From Paracoccaceae bacterium (lineage in GTDB: Bacteria > Pseudomonadota > Alphaproteobacteria > Rhodobacterales > Rhodobacteraceae), in contig JAPPHA010000025.1 of NCBI GenBank assembly GCA_028874915.1, positions 62,001 through 126,000 of the forward strand: 64,000 nucleotides of DNA. The letters are read 5' to 3'. The notes beneath the pieces are model-generated. The model had not been told where the DNA came from. It did no database searches and saw only the letters and a list, made by a program, of their open reading frames with translations. Positions 46,332 through 56,322 of this stretch are shown piece after piece. Position 1 is the first letter of the stretch. Every line of letters begins with the position of its first letter. The position numbers were made by a program, and so were the translations under genes.

Positions 46332-47735
46332 TCACGCGATGGGCGGTATTCGGTCCGCCCATGGACGGGCTGATTCAAAGGCCGCGGCCGCGCGGAAGAT
46401 GTCTACCTCGCTGATTGCATTGGAAATGACCTGCAAGCCAACGGGCAGGCCGTCACTGGTAAAGCCAACCGGCAAGGACGCCCCTGGATTGCCAGTCAGA
46501 TTGAACGGGTAGGTGTAGGCAACCCAGGAGATAACATTCGCTCCCGGAAGTTCCGGCGGAGTGTTCAACCCGACATCGAAGGCTGCAACCGGCAGCGTTG
46601 GCGTGACGAGCAGGTCGTAACTCTCCATGAACTGACGGAGTCGTTCCCGCAATTCATAGCGCCGGAATACCTGCGTGTAGTATTCCTCCAGCGTTTGGTC
46701 CAGCGCGCCATCCAGAACGTCGGCAACGGCCGGGTCGAGTTGGTCCGGCGAATTGGTCAGTACATCCTTCAACCGCGTACCGACGCCGGCGTAAAACTCT
46801 GCCATCCACATGTCGCTCGGATCACCGTCCAAGACCGTCTCGACTTCGTCGACAATACATCCAAGCTCTTCGAATACACGGACGGCCTTTTCGCAGATTC
46901 CTACGATTTCCGGCAGCGGTTCGGCGTAGCCGAGAGTCGGGCTCCACGCGATGCGCATTCCCTGCACGGGAAGGTCGCAGGCCCCGAGAAAATCCGGAAG
47001 CTCTCCAGCGACGGCGAACGGGTCGCGCCGATCGTACTCGGAAATGGCCGACAGAAGCAGGGCGGCATCTCGTACTGTTCGCGCAATCGGGCAAACATGG
47101 GCAAGTGTTGGTGTTGCAGAAACAGGGAATATCGGAACCCTGCCAAAATGTGCCTTGATTCCGAAAAGACCCGTCAGAGAGCACGGGATGCGGACGGATC
47201 CTCCCCCATCCGTGCCAAGTGCGAAGGGAGTCACGCCGGTTGCCACACTCGCAACGGCACCACAGCTCGACCCGCCCGGCGTCTTTTTCAGGTTCCAGGG
47301 ATTCCTCGTAATTCCGGAGACGAGGCTGTCACCAACGGGTTTGCAGCCAAACTCGCTGGTAGTCGACTTGCCGATCACAACCGCTCCCTGTCGCCTCGCC
47401 TGCCTGACGGAAGGCGCATCAACGGCAGCAATGTTGTTCTCCATCGGTTTCGAGCCAAACGTGAGTCGGACACCACCGACCGCAATCAGGTCCTTGATCG
47501 AAATCGGCAACCCGTGCAGCAACCCGGGCTCCTCACCGTCCATTAGGGCCCTTTCCGCCGCCTTGGCGTGGTCAAACGCGGAGTCATCCATCCGTGTTAC
47601 AAAGCAGTTCAGCGCCGGATCTACTTCGTCTCTTCGCGCCAGACTGTGCTCCAGCAATTCGACCGGAGAAACCGCCTTGCTAACAACCAATTCGCGCAAT
47701 TCGATCGCACTCTTGTAAAGCAGTTCTCCGGTCAT
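46332..47735 (-). CDS. Amidase (amidase-signature family)
   Basis: A 467-residue amidase of typical length. The Ser-cisSer-Lys triad is visible as K81 in PISIKD, Ser156/157 in TPGGSSCGA and the nucleophile S180 in GTDGGGSVRIP. A late motif FNLTGNPGASLPVGF is also typical. It hydrolyses an amide to acid and ammonia in the cytoplasm. It lies 49 bp downstream of the cyclase gene at the end of the branched-chain-type ABC operon, so its substrate probably enters through that transporter. Confidence 0.92.
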   Translation of the reverse strand: MTGELLYKSAIELRELVVSKAVSPVELLEHSLARRDEVDPALNCFVTRMDDSAFDHAKAAERALMDGEEPGLLHGLPISIKDLIAVGGVRLTFGSKPMENNIAAVDAPSVRQARRQGAVVIGKSTTSEFGCKPVGDSLVSGITRNPWNLKKTPGGSSCGAVASVATGVTPFALGTDGGGSVRIPCSLTGLFGIKAHFGRVPIFPVSATPTLAHVCPIARTVRDAALLLSAISEYDRRDPFAVAGELPDFLGACDLPVQGMRIAWSPTLGYAEPLPEIVGICEKAVRVFEELGCIVDEVETVLDGDPSDMWMAEFYAGVGTRLKDVLTNSPDQLDPAVADVLDGALDQTLEEYYTQVFRRYELRERLRQFMESYDLLVTPTLPVAAFDVGLNTPPELPGANVISWVAYTYPFNLTGNPGASLPVGFTSDGLPVGLQVISNAISEVDIFRAAAAFESARPWADRIPPIA

Positions 47736-47784
47736 GTGACGACCCTTTCTTGCTGTTCTCCGCCCCGCAACGCCGACGGGTTAA

Positions 47785-48486
47785 TCAATTTTCGACAATG
47801 GCAAATGCCCGTACCGGGGACCCGGAGCCGCCCTTGAACTTGAGCGGTGCTCCGAAGAACTGGAACTCGCCGACGCCGATGAGTTCTTCGAGATTTACCA
47901 ACCATTCGAAGTGCGAAATTCCCAGATCGCGACAAGCGCGGTGCTGCGCGAAGAGATTGTCCGTCGGCTTGTCCGTAGAAGGACCTTCCACCCCATGCAT
48001 CTTTGAACCACGGTCATTCAGCCAGTGCGTCGCATCCACGGTGAGGCCGGGATTGGTCCAGCATACCTTGCGGTCCGGATAGTGGCGATTGTGCAGACCC
48101 GTACAGAGCAAGACAATGTGACCGTCAACCTTGACGCCCGCCTGTTCTTCGGCACTGTCCATTTCCGCCGCGTCAATATCGCCCAGGTCCGGAATGTGTC
48201 GCAGATCAAAGCACACTGCCTTGCCCATGAACAGGTCGAGCGGCATTTCATCAATGGTTGCGCCGACGGGATTCACGTGCCGGAACCCGTCCACATGTGT
48301 CCCGACATGGTCCAACATGCCGATAAAGTTCGTCTGAAACGTCATCGGATCTTCGGGCACACCGAGGTTGAAAGATTTCGTGCTTTCATGGTTCAGTGCC
48401 GACAAGTAGATCGGACTCTGAAACAGCTTGTGTGCAGGCATGTTGTCTTCAATTGTGACACTCAGGTCAATGATGCGTTGTCCCAT
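47785..48486 (-). CDS. Cyclase-family metal-dependent hydrolase (kynurenine-formamidase-like)
   Basis: A 233-residue protein of the putative-cyclase family (PF04199). LDHVGTHVDGFRHV corresponds to the family metal motif HxGTHxDxPxH, with Phe in place of the usual Pro. The start at 48486 has GGAGG 5-8 nt upstream, better than the GTG at 48501. Members open formamides, lactams or isatin-like rings. With the adjacent amidase it suggests two-step hydrolysis of an imported N-acyl compound. Confidence 0.85.
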   Translation of the reverse strand: MGQRIIDLSVTIEDNMPAHKLFQSPIYLSALNHESTKSFNLGVPEDPMTFQTNFIGMLDHVGTHVDGFRHVNPVGATIDEMPLDLFMGKAVCFDLRHIPDLGDIDAAEMDSAEEQAGVKVDGHIVLLCTGLHNRHYPDRKVCWTNPGLTVDATHWLNDRGSKMHGVEGPSTDKPTDNLFAQHRACRDLGISHFEWLVNLEELIGVGEFQFFGAPLKFKGGSGSPVRAFAIVEN

Positions 48487-48580
48487 GCTTTCCTCCTTCA
48501 CTGGGCGCGTTTGTTTCAGACATCGTTTGCGCCCAACTCCGCATGTCTTGTCGCCGGAATGGAAGCAGATCGAACGTCAG

Positions 48581-49321
48581 TCATGCTGCTCTCCGCCCCA
48601 GATAGGATTCGATGACTTGCCGATTCTGGGCGAGTGAACGCGCCGAACCGCTTATGGAAATCTCGGCATTCTCGAACACGTAGCCCCGATGTGCGACCTG
48701 GAGCGCCATGGTAGCAAGTTGCTCTACAAGCAGGATGGCCAGACCGTCGCGATTCAGTCGTTCCAGCACCGGAAACAAGGTTTCCAACACACGGGGCGCA
48801 AGGCCCAGCGACATTTCATCGATCATCAGGAGCCGCGGTCTCGACAGCAGGCCGCGGGCTAGTGCCAGCATTTGTTGTTCACCACCGGACAGGCTTCCGG
48901 CCATTTGCGCACGCCGCTCACCCAGTACCGGGAACAGCTCGACCATGCGCTTGATATCCTCGTCGACAGCACTTTCATGGTCCCGCCTTCGGGAATAGGC
49001 ACCGAGTCTCAGATTGTCGTCAACCGTCTGGTCCGCAAAGATCTGGCGTCCTTCCGGTACCAGGCTCACGCCCATGCGAACGATCCGGTGGGCCGGCAGA
49101 CCCTGTACCTCTGTTCCCTGAACCCGTATGACTCCGCCGACCGGTTTCACAACTCCAGCGATTGCCTTGAGCGTTGACGACTTGCCTGCGCCATTGTTGC
49201 CGATAATGGAGACGAATTCGCCCGGCAGTACCCGAAGCGAAATCTCGCGGACGGCCTGAACCTGGCCGTACGTCACGCTCAGGCGTTCGACCTCCAGCAG
49301 CGGTTGCTGCTGATCGGTCAT
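48581..49321 (-). CDS. livF: Branched-chain amino-acid-type ABC ATPase, LivF
   Basis: A 246-residue ATPase. Walker A GNNGAGKSSTLK, signature LSGGEQQMLALARGL and Walker B LLMIDEMSLGLAP match LivF. Its ATG overlaps the stop of the fused livM-livG gene (ATGA). It pairs with the LivG domain of that protein to power uptake. Confidence 0.92.
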   Translation of the reverse strand: MTDQQQPLLEVERLSVTYGQVQAVREISLRVLPGEFVSIIGNNGAGKSSTLKAIAGVVKPVGGVIRVQGTEVQGLPAHRIVRMGVSLVPEGRQIFADQTVDDNLRLGAYSRRRDHESAVDEDIKRMVELFPVLGERRAQMAGSLSGGEQQMLALARGLLSRPRLLMIDEMSLGLAPRVLETLFPVLERLNRDGLAILLVEQLATMALQVAHRGYVFENAEISISGSARSLAQNRQVIESYLGRRAA

Positions 49322-51156
49322 GACGCGCCGTCCGCGACTTGCTTGTCCGCAGCAACCGATACCGCGTGGTCAAGCATATCCGGATTCCCGAAATACGCCT
49401 CGATAACCCGTGCGTTTTCCTGGACCTCGGAGGCAGTGCCCCTTGCGATCACTTCACCGTAGTCAAGGACCGTCATCTGTGAAGAGATCGCCATCACGAG
49501 ATCCATGTGATGCTCCACGACAACGATGGTGATTCCGTGCTCAGCGAGCTGCAGTATCAGGTCGCGAAGGTCATCAACTTCCGTTTTCGTCAGGCCGGCA
49601 GCCGGCTCGTCCAGTAGAAGCAGCCGTGGGCTTATGGCGAGCGCCCGAGCAATTTCCAGTTTGCGTTGGAAGCCGAACGGCAAGTCCTTCGCCTTGGTTT
49701 CGGCAAAGTTCGACAACCCGACATAATCCAGCAATGCCAGAGCAGCCTGACGGTAGCGCTCCTCATCGGTCCGATAGTTTGGAAGACGCAGGATGGCCGA
49801 GACTATGCCGGAGCGGTAGTGAGAGTAGAAACCGTTCCAGACATTCTCGAGTGCAGTCATTTCCTTGAACAACTCGGTATTCTGGAATGTACGGGCCATG
49901 CCGCGGCGAGCGAGCTGATAGCTCCGCATTGCCGTAATGTCTTCACCTTCAAAGAGTATTCGCCCGGAACTCACCTGGTAGATGCCTGATACCGCGTTGA
50001 GAAGCGTGGACTTGCCGGCGCCGTTGGGGCCAATGAGACCGTGAATTGACCCAGTGGCAACCTGTGTCTGAACGTTGTCCAGGGCACTCAGGCCACCGAA
50101 ATGCAAACTTACACTCTCGGCCTCGAGACATATGCCGTCCTCGCTCCTTGCATCTCCCAGGATTTCCTTCAGCGAACCGCCCGTTGCGGTTGACGCCTGA
50201 TCCGGGGACAAAGGGAGAAATCGTTGCAGGATATCGGCCAGGCTACCAATGATCCCACGAGGCAGAAAAAACATGACAATTGCGAGAAGGGCACCATAGG
50301 CGAATGCCTGCCATTCCCCGAATTGCTGGAGAAACTCGGGCAAGTAGCTCAGAACGCCCGCTCCGACGACCGGGCCGAGGGTTGTCCCCGCACCTCCCAA
50401 GATTACCATCAGCAGGAAGCGGATAGAATCGCCGAACGAAAAAATGTCAGGGCTGATGTACTTGTTCAGGAAAACGTAGAAAACCCCGGAAGCGCCCGCT
50501 GTAACGGCCGAAATCACGAACGCGAGCGTGCGGATCGCGGTGACGTTGATGCCAAGTGAACTGGCCGCGATTTCGCTCTGGCTGGTGGCCAGCATGGCGC
50601 GGCCGAAACGTGAATTCATGATGTTCACGTTAACAGCGAATGCAATCAGCGCACTTCCGCCAACCAAGTAAAAGTAAACGCGGTGACCGATGGGTATTCC
50701 GAAAATGCCGGGCTGCGGTACATCGGATATGCCGACCCAACTTCCGGTAAGCGAATCCCACTCAATGGCGATGTTCTCGACGATTATGCCGAACGCAATG
50801 GTGACGACTGCCAAGTACACGCCGCGCACCCGCACCGTTGGATAGGCGAGCAACACACCAAAGGCGCCAGAAAACAGCATACCCAGCAAGAGACAAGGTA
50901 CGAAACCCACACCAATCCGCGTTGCGAGGATAGCTGCAGTATACGCTCCGATTGCGTAGAGACCGGCCTGACCAAGGGAAACCAGGCCGGTAAGTCCAAC
51001 CAGCACGTTGAGGCCAAGCGCGAGTATCATGTAGATCAGCATCAACGTGTAGAAACGCAATGCATACTCGTTGCCCGCAATCTCGGGCATCGCAAGGAGC
51101 AGGACTGCCGCAACCGATGCGAAAACCCAGTTTCGGTTACGCACCAACCAAGTCAT
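49318..51156 (-). CDS. Fused LivM permease and LivG ATPase of a branched-chain amino-acid-type ABC transporter
   Basis: A 612-residue fusion. Residues 1 to about 320 are a LivM permease with around ten helices, including ALGLNVLVGLTGLVSLGQAG and ILGGAGTTLGPVVGAG. From about 345 a LivG ATPase follows, with HGLIGPNGAGKSTLLNAVSG and LLLLDEPAAGLTKTE; the usual LSGGQ signature is replaced by LPFGFQRKLEIARAL. The join lies in a soluble linker. Fusion fixes the permease-ATPase stoichiometry. It overlaps livH and livF by 4 bp each. Confidence 0.92.
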   Translation of the reverse strand: MTWLVRNRNWVFASVAAVLLLAMPEIAGNEYALRFYTLMLIYMILALGLNVLVGLTGLVSLGQAGLYAIGAYTAAILATRIGVGFVPCLLLGMLFSGAFGVLLAYPTVRVRGVYLAVVTIAFGIIVENIAIEWDSLTGSWVGISDVPQPGIFGIPIGHRVYFYLVGGSALIAFAVNVNIMNSRFGRAMLATSQSEIAASSLGINVTAIRTLAFVISAVTAGASGVFYVFLNKYISPDIFSFGDSIRFLLMVILGGAGTTLGPVVGAGVLSYLPEFLQQFGEWQAFAYGALLAIVMFFLPRGIIGSLADILQRFLPLSPDQASTATGGSLKEILGDARSEDGICLEAESVSLHFGGLSALDNVQTQVATGSIHGLIGPNGAGKSTLLNAVSGIYQVSSGRILFEGEDITAMRSYQLARRGMARTFQNTELFKEMTALENVWNGFYSHYRSGIVSAILRLPNYRTDEERYRQAALALLDYVGLSNFAETKAKDLPFGFQRKLEIARALAISPRLLLLDEPAAGLTKTEVDDLRDLILQLAEHGITIVVVEHHMDLVMAISSQMTVLDYGEVIARGTASEVQENARVIEAYFGNPDMLDHAVSVAADKQVADGAS

Positions 51157-52028
51157 ACTTTGACGATTTCCTTGCGCCCGAACAACCCCTGGGGCCAGAT
51201 CATGAGTACAAGGATGACAATGCTGAAGCCTACGGCTTCACGGGCTGCCGTGCTGATATAGCCGTCAACAAATTTCTCGATCACACCGTAAAGCAGTCCA
51301 GCGATAACAACTCCCGGAGCACTCGTAATGCCTCCGATAATGGCGACCGCGAAGCCCTTGATCCCAAGCAGCAGCCCCATGGTCGCGGAGGCCTGAATCA
51401 CGGGAGCGACCAGAATGCCCGACAAACCACCGAGCGCACTCGCGAGTCCAAACGAAATCATGGCGATTTGATTGACATTTATGCCCACAATTGCCGCTGC
51501 GGTACGATTGAAGGCAACCGCCCGCATGGCCCGGCCAAGTTGTGTTCGCCGCTGAAAAACGTGCAGGAGAATGACAATCAGAATTGCCGCGCAGGGAATG
51601 AGCAGCTCCTGTGGAAACACTCCCGCCCCGAGGATCGTGACAGGTTTCTCCACGAGCGGAGATGGCAGTGGCCGCGCAAACGCACCGAAACTGATCGTCG
51701 CATAGCTCTCCAGCATGATTCCGATGGCGATTGTGGTGAGCATCCATCCAATGGATTGCGCCTGGGCGGCGAACGGACGGATGGCGATCCGTTCCAGAAC
51801 GACACCGAACACGATGCTGACAGTGATCGCCAGCAGAATTGCCACCGACATCGGCAGGGCAAAGTCGAGAAATACGATAGTCAGTACTGCGCCAAGCATC
51901 AGCGTGTCGCCATGCGCAAAATTCACGGCCTTGGCGGAAGACCACATGACGTGGAAACCGATGGCGACCAAGGCGTAGATGCCGCCGATCCCGAGACCGG
52001 CGAGCAGGTATTGGATAACAGCGCTCAT
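51153..52028 (-). CDS. livH: Branched-chain amino-acid-type ABC permease, LivH
   Basis: A 291-residue permease with about eight helices. LAGLGIGGIYALVAIGFHVMW near the N-terminus, NFAHGDTLMLGA and GGITSAPGVVIAGLLYG near the C-terminus are LivH hallmarks. It overlaps the fused livM-livG gene and lies 85 bp downstream of the binding-protein gene. Confidence 0.93.
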   Translation of the reverse strand: MSAVIQYLLAGLGIGGIYALVAIGFHVMWSSAKAVNFAHGDTLMLGAVLTIVFLDFALPMSVAILLAITVSIVFGVVLERIAIRPFAAQAQSIGWMLTTIAIGIMLESYATISFGAFARPLPSPLVEKPVTILGAGVFPQELLIPCAAILIVILLHVFQRRTQLGRAMRAVAFNRTAAAIVGINVNQIAMISFGLASALGGLSGILVAPVIQASATMGLLLGIKGFAVAIIGGITSAPGVVIAGLLYGVIEKFVDGYISTAAREAVGFSIVILVLMIWPQGLFGRKEIVKV

Positions 52029-52113
52029 ATTCGAGACCCTGCCGGCGAAAACTGAGTATCTTTGAGAGTCCTCTGTTTCGCCGGCAGAGTTTAGTTAGTT
52101 CAACGCTTTCGCG

Positions 52114-53301
52114 TCAGTTGCACGGAGTTTGGCCGAGCGGCAGCAACTTACCGTCGTACCACGCCGTCAGCTTGTAGGCTTCCGGAAGAATCGCGTCGTG
52201 CCGTTCTTCAGTCCGCTCGAACGCGGGGCTGTAATTCGTGACAAGGCCTTCGTGTTGCACTTCAAAGAGAGCGTCGTAGACCTTCGCACGATCGAAGCTT
52301 CCTGCGATCTCAATCGCACTGGCAATGATGTGGACCGCGTCATAGGCATTGGCAACTCCGGAACCCATGCGAATCTCTTCCTGGCTCCCGATGCCGAAAC
52401 GATCCTGCATTCGCACGTAGAGTTCCTGTGCCTTCGGCTCGAGTTCACCCATCCATGAATAGGTCTGCATGATCAGGGCACAATTGGCAAGGTCTCCGGC
52501 GAGTTCGCCCAGGTTTCCGGCAAACCCCCAGGCACCGATTACCACCGGGGACCAGTCGATCTTCTGGAGGCTCCGCAAGATCTGGTTTCCTTCCCGGTCC
52601 AGTCCCCACATGATGAGAACTTCCGCACCGGCATCGCGCAAACGGATGAGTTGCGGCGTCATGTCGGTGTCTTTCCAGTTGAAGGTCTCGGCACCGACTT
52701 CTTTCAGGCCATGTTCCGCAAGTGCGTTCTGGAGGTCCGGATACGCTCCCTTACCCCATCCCGTATTCTCGTACATGATGCCAATTCTGTCATTCTCGGA
52801 ACGCGTAAGTCCCTCGGCGACCAGAAACTTCGTGACCCAGCGATCCTTTGCCGAAACACGGAACATGAAATTCGGATCCCTGCCGTTTTCGATCACTTTC
52901 GTGTTTGCTGCGATGGTGCCTACATAGGGCATTCCGATTTCATGAATTGGATCGCGTTGCGCAAGAGCTACGGTCGAGTGGTAACCACCGATCATTGCCA
53001 CGCAGTTGTCCGACAAACCGATACGGCGTACATTGTCTACGCCCCTGGGCGGCGCGCCAGCATCGTCGTACTGTATGAATTCCAATTCTTGTCCCAGGAC
53101 ACCTCCGGCCGCATTGATATCCTCGACAGCAAGTTCAGCGCCCATTCGAATGGCCTTGCCGCCGAACGCCGCCGGACCCGTGACCGGACCCGAATTTCCA
53201 ATGCAAGCATTTGCCTCTTCTGCCATGACCGCACCATTGCCCGCGGTGAGCACCAGTGCCGTCGCGGCCGCGATCGGTAACATCCTCTTCGCAATTTGCA
53301 T
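52114..53301 (-). CDS. Branched-chain amino-acid-type ABC periplasmic binding protein
   Basis: A 395-residue binding protein of the LivJ/AmiC class (Peripla_BP_6). The signal peptide MLPIAAATALVLTAGNGAVMA is followed by NSGPVTGPAAFGGKAIRMGA, a typical type I fold opening, and DINAAGGVLGQELEFIQYDD. GGAGGAG precedes the ATG. It leads the operon that ends in the cyclase and amidase genes, so the ligand is plausibly an amide or aromatic N-acyl compound rather than leucine. Confidence 0.92.
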   Translation of the reverse strand: MQIAKRMLPIAAATALVLTAGNGAVMAEEANACIGNSGPVTGPAAFGGKAIRMGAELAVEDINAAGGVLGQELEFIQYDDAGAPPRGVDNVRRIGLSDNCVAMIGGYHSTVALAQRDPIHEIGMPYVGTIAANTKVIENGRDPNFMFRVSAKDRWVTKFLVAEGLTRSENDRIGIMYENTGWGKGAYPDLQNALAEHGLKEVGAETFNWKDTDMTPQLIRLRDAGAEVLIMWGLDREGNQILRSLQKIDWSPVVIGAWGFAGNLGELAGDLANCALIMQTYSWMGELEPKAQELYVRMQDRFGIGSQEEIRMGSGVANAYDAVHIIASAIEIAGSFDRAKVYDALFEVQHEGLVTNYSPAFERTEERHDAILPEAYKLTAWYDGKLLPLGQTPCN

Positions 53302-53345
53302 GATCTCCTCCTCTTACCTGTTGTTTCAGCCAAGCATGACACACA

Positions 53346-53374
53346 GTTATCCACTGTCAACAAGAATATCTCAA
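53346..53374 (-). promoter_or_regulatory. Putative promoter of the Liv-type operon
   Basis: On the minus strand, TTGAGA (53374-53369) and GATAAC (53351-53346) are spaced by 17 bp, about 45 bp upstream of the binding-protein start. A second -35-like TTGACA lies inside the spacer. The match is moderate. Confidence 0.35.
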
Positions 53375-54148
53375 AACGCTACAGGCAGTACTGAATCCAT
53401 TATTCTTCATGTACACGGGATTAGAGCCAAACAAATATTGCCGGTTTCTTCACTGTCAAATGTCCGAGCCCGCCCAAACAGCCCACGGTACCCACCGGAT
53501 GAGCACGGCCGAGCGTGCCTGGCAATGCCGATCGCAAGCACGCAGCGGTCTGTTCCGACTTTCGTAAACCCTGGCTGCATTCGTTCCCGTTCGTGAGCGA
53601 TGCGGCCGACCCGACTTTCACGATTGGCCAGGATGAATAGAGCGTTAGCTCACCCGGAATCCAGTTCGCCTTGCCAGCGAACGCGGATGCTGATGTTTCG
53701 AATTGATGCGGAGGAAGAGGGTGGGGCGCTACGCTCACACTTGCCAGGCATTGTCATTCGCAGGCGGGCGTGTACACAGTTTGGGCGCGTAAGCGGTACC
53801 GCGAAAACATTCAGTTCAGCGACTGTTCGTGTTTGATGAATTGGAACGGCCTTCATCGCTGGACGGTGATTGGAACCAGGTTTCAGGAGGTGCACAACCA
53901 TATATTTGCCGTCAGGCTTCGGTTCCGCCAGTCGGATTTTCACGAAGAACAAAACGGAATCGTCGGTGAGAATTTCGTTGAATTGGTGCTTGGCCGAATA
54001 GTGACCGGGGAATATTTCAGATAGGGGCTGACCTTATCCGGGTTCCATTATCCCGATAAGTTCCCTTGTTCCGCCCAATTCGAGACGTCCGGCGGCATTC
54101 ACCCATGGGGGGATTCCCTACGGAATCGACTGGTGATTTCAAAGTGGT
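53375..54148. other. Intergenic interval, no recognised gene
   Basis: About 770 bp between the Liv-type operon promoter and the IS91 remnant. Short frames such as those at 53650-53952 and 53770-54024 have no recognisable motif or ribosome site. Base composition is lower in GC than the catabolic genes, in keeping with imported or decayed DNA. Confidence 0.45.
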
Positions 54149-55108
54149 ATGGGTGATTTGCGGACAAAGGCCCAGATCGGCTTCGTTGCCCCGGTGCGAG
54201 CGGAGCATGCGGTGTTCACGTTGTCGCACGATCTCAATCCCCTCGCGCAGGCGCGTCCTGCCGTCATCTACAAGCTCCTGTTCAAGGCCGCGTCCCGGAT
54301 CCTGCTCGAGTTCGGCCGCAATCCGCGCTGGATCGGCGGCGAACTCGGCATCACCATGGTGCTGCACACCTGAGGCCAGAACCTCGGACGGCACATCCAT
54401 GTCCACTGCATCGTCACCGATGGCGGCCTGAGCCCGGACCAGGACCGCTGGTTCACCCCGACCCGGAAGGGCTTCCTGTTCCCCACCCGGGCCCTGTCGA
54501 AGGTCTTTCGGGGAAAGGTTCTCGACTTTCTCGCCGCCGCCCGCCGCAAGGGCGAGCTGCATTCCGATCGCGCCGACGACGATCAGACTTTCGAGCGTCT
54601 GACAGCCGCACTGCGATCCAGGGACTGGGTGGTCTACGCCAAAGCTCCATTCGCGAACACGGCTCAGGTCCTGGGCTATCTCGGGCGCTATACGCATAAA
54701 ACGGCGATCACCAACCGCCGTCTCGTCGACTTCGACGGCGAGAGCGTCCGCTTTCGCTGGCGCGACTACGCGCACGGCAACACGGTCAAGGTCATGCGGC
54801 TCGGGGCCGGCGAATTCATCCGCCGGTTCCTGTTGCATGTCCTGCCGAAGGGCTTCACCCGGATCCGCCATTACGGGCTGCTGGCCAACCGCTTCCGCGC
54901 CCGCAAGCTGGCCCGGTGCCGGGAGCTGATCGGTCAGCCGGATCCCGAGCCGTACGAACCGGAATCCGGGCCCGCGATGATGCTGCGCCTGACCGGGAAG
55001 GACGTCACCGTCTGCGAGCAGTGCGGGCACGGCCCGTTGCGGCAAACGCCCATCCCCAGAACGCCGCCCGAAACCGTGTGGCAGGCGGCCAGGCCGAGGC
55101 CGCCGTAA
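54149..55108 (+). mobile_element. Inactivated IS91-family transposase
   Basis: The frame from 54149 reads VFTLSHDLNPLAQARPAVIY and ILLEFGRNPRWIGGELGITM, then stops at TGA (54371-54373) exactly where the family has Trp in VLHTWGQNLG. It continues in the same frame with GQNLGRHIHVHCIVTDGG and later VLGYLGRYTHKTAITNRRL, which includes the catalytic-Tyr region, to 55108. So one TGG-to-TGA change kills a frame that also lacks its N-terminal zinc finger. IS91 elements move by rolling circle; no terminal sequence could be identified. Confidence 0.85.
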
Positions 55109-56322
55109 CGATGCGTCCCGGCCGGACAATCCGGACCCGAAGTCGGCGCGAGGCCCGGCCGACGCGGGCTCCTGTTGTCAGGGCCCTCCCCGGGACCGCG
55201 AAACCCGTCTTCGGAGGCCTCCCAAGCGACGTGGAGCCCCGTCCGGACCCGGCTCCGCCCCTCGCGTCAGCGTTGCGGCGAGGGACGAAACGCATCTCCC
55301 CGGCGCGCTGAACGCACCTCAGCGAATTCATTCCCCATAGAGAGCCTCGATGGCAGGAGAACGCGGCTCAGCTCTACGCCCTTATTGGCCGTGCTGAGCG
55401 CAACCAATAGGGGCCAATTCATAATGTTGCACGCAACATTTCGACGATCACATGGACGTGTAATCGCGGCGACGGAACGGGAAGTTGCTCCGGTTATGAT
55501 CGAGACGACAACATTGCGGGCTCGGGAAACCGGTCATCCGAGGTTCTGCCGATCCATGTTTCAAGGCGATGCACCACGGTACAATCCGTAATATCTGCTG
55601 GTGGCCACGCTCTCGGTCTGCCACATGCTCTGGTAACTGTACCTTTGCTCGAATTCCGGGGTCGTTGTCGCGGCGTACGAGGACAGGGCCAAGGGCACGA
55701 TACTGTTCCGGTCCAACGGATCCGGCACCGTCACAAGAGTTGCGTTTGTGCGGCGCATAGCGAGCAACCGGAACGGTGTTGCAGCAACCGCAAGTAACCG
55801 CACGAACTGAGCGGTTCCTTAATTTTATTTCCCGGTCTTCGATATTCCCAATTGAACACTTTTCGGGGATCGTGCACGCAGAGAGTTCTGGCGACAGGGA
55901 TCGGTGACCATGACCATGACCGTCCGGTTCCTTCCATCGGACTGAAAGTGCAAGTCCTGTCGGATTCGTTCGGTCGCCCATTTCGCAACCGCCAAACGAT
56001 CGGGCTGAACGTCTGGCGTGATGGATGCCTCGGTCCCAAACTGACGAATTGGTGGCTGTTTCCGACAGGCGATGGGTGGCAAACGGCGGCAGGCTACCGT
56101 TACGACAGGATCGGAGTGCAAATCGGCATGGCGGCGACCGCAATCCAGTCGGGTGTTCACGAAACGACGAATGGCCTTGCAATTGAGATTCCCCATTTGC
56201 GCAAATGATGGATTCCACGAGTTCAGGTCCGGGGAGTCTGGCCGGTCCGTGCCATTTCATCCGGTACCGAGGTCGCTCGACCAGAATGCGACCGCGTTAT
56301 GGCCATCCGATTTCGGATACCG
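55109..56322. other. Gene-poor interval
   Basis: About 1.2 kb. A 9/10-matching inverted repeat CCCTTATTGG / CCAATAGGGG near 55379-55418 may be an IS91-related end or a hairpin. Longer frames exist (minus 55448-56260; plus 55852-56208), but they show no known motif, have Cys- and Arg-rich compositions typical of shadow frames and lack ribosome sites. Confidence 0.45.

Noticed and set aside
55448-56260. A 270-codon minus-strand frame and a 118-codon plus-strand frame (55852-56208)
   Set aside because: No recognisable motif, no ribosome site, Cys/Arg/His-rich composition typical of non-coding frames in GC-rich DNA, and the two overlap in antisense.
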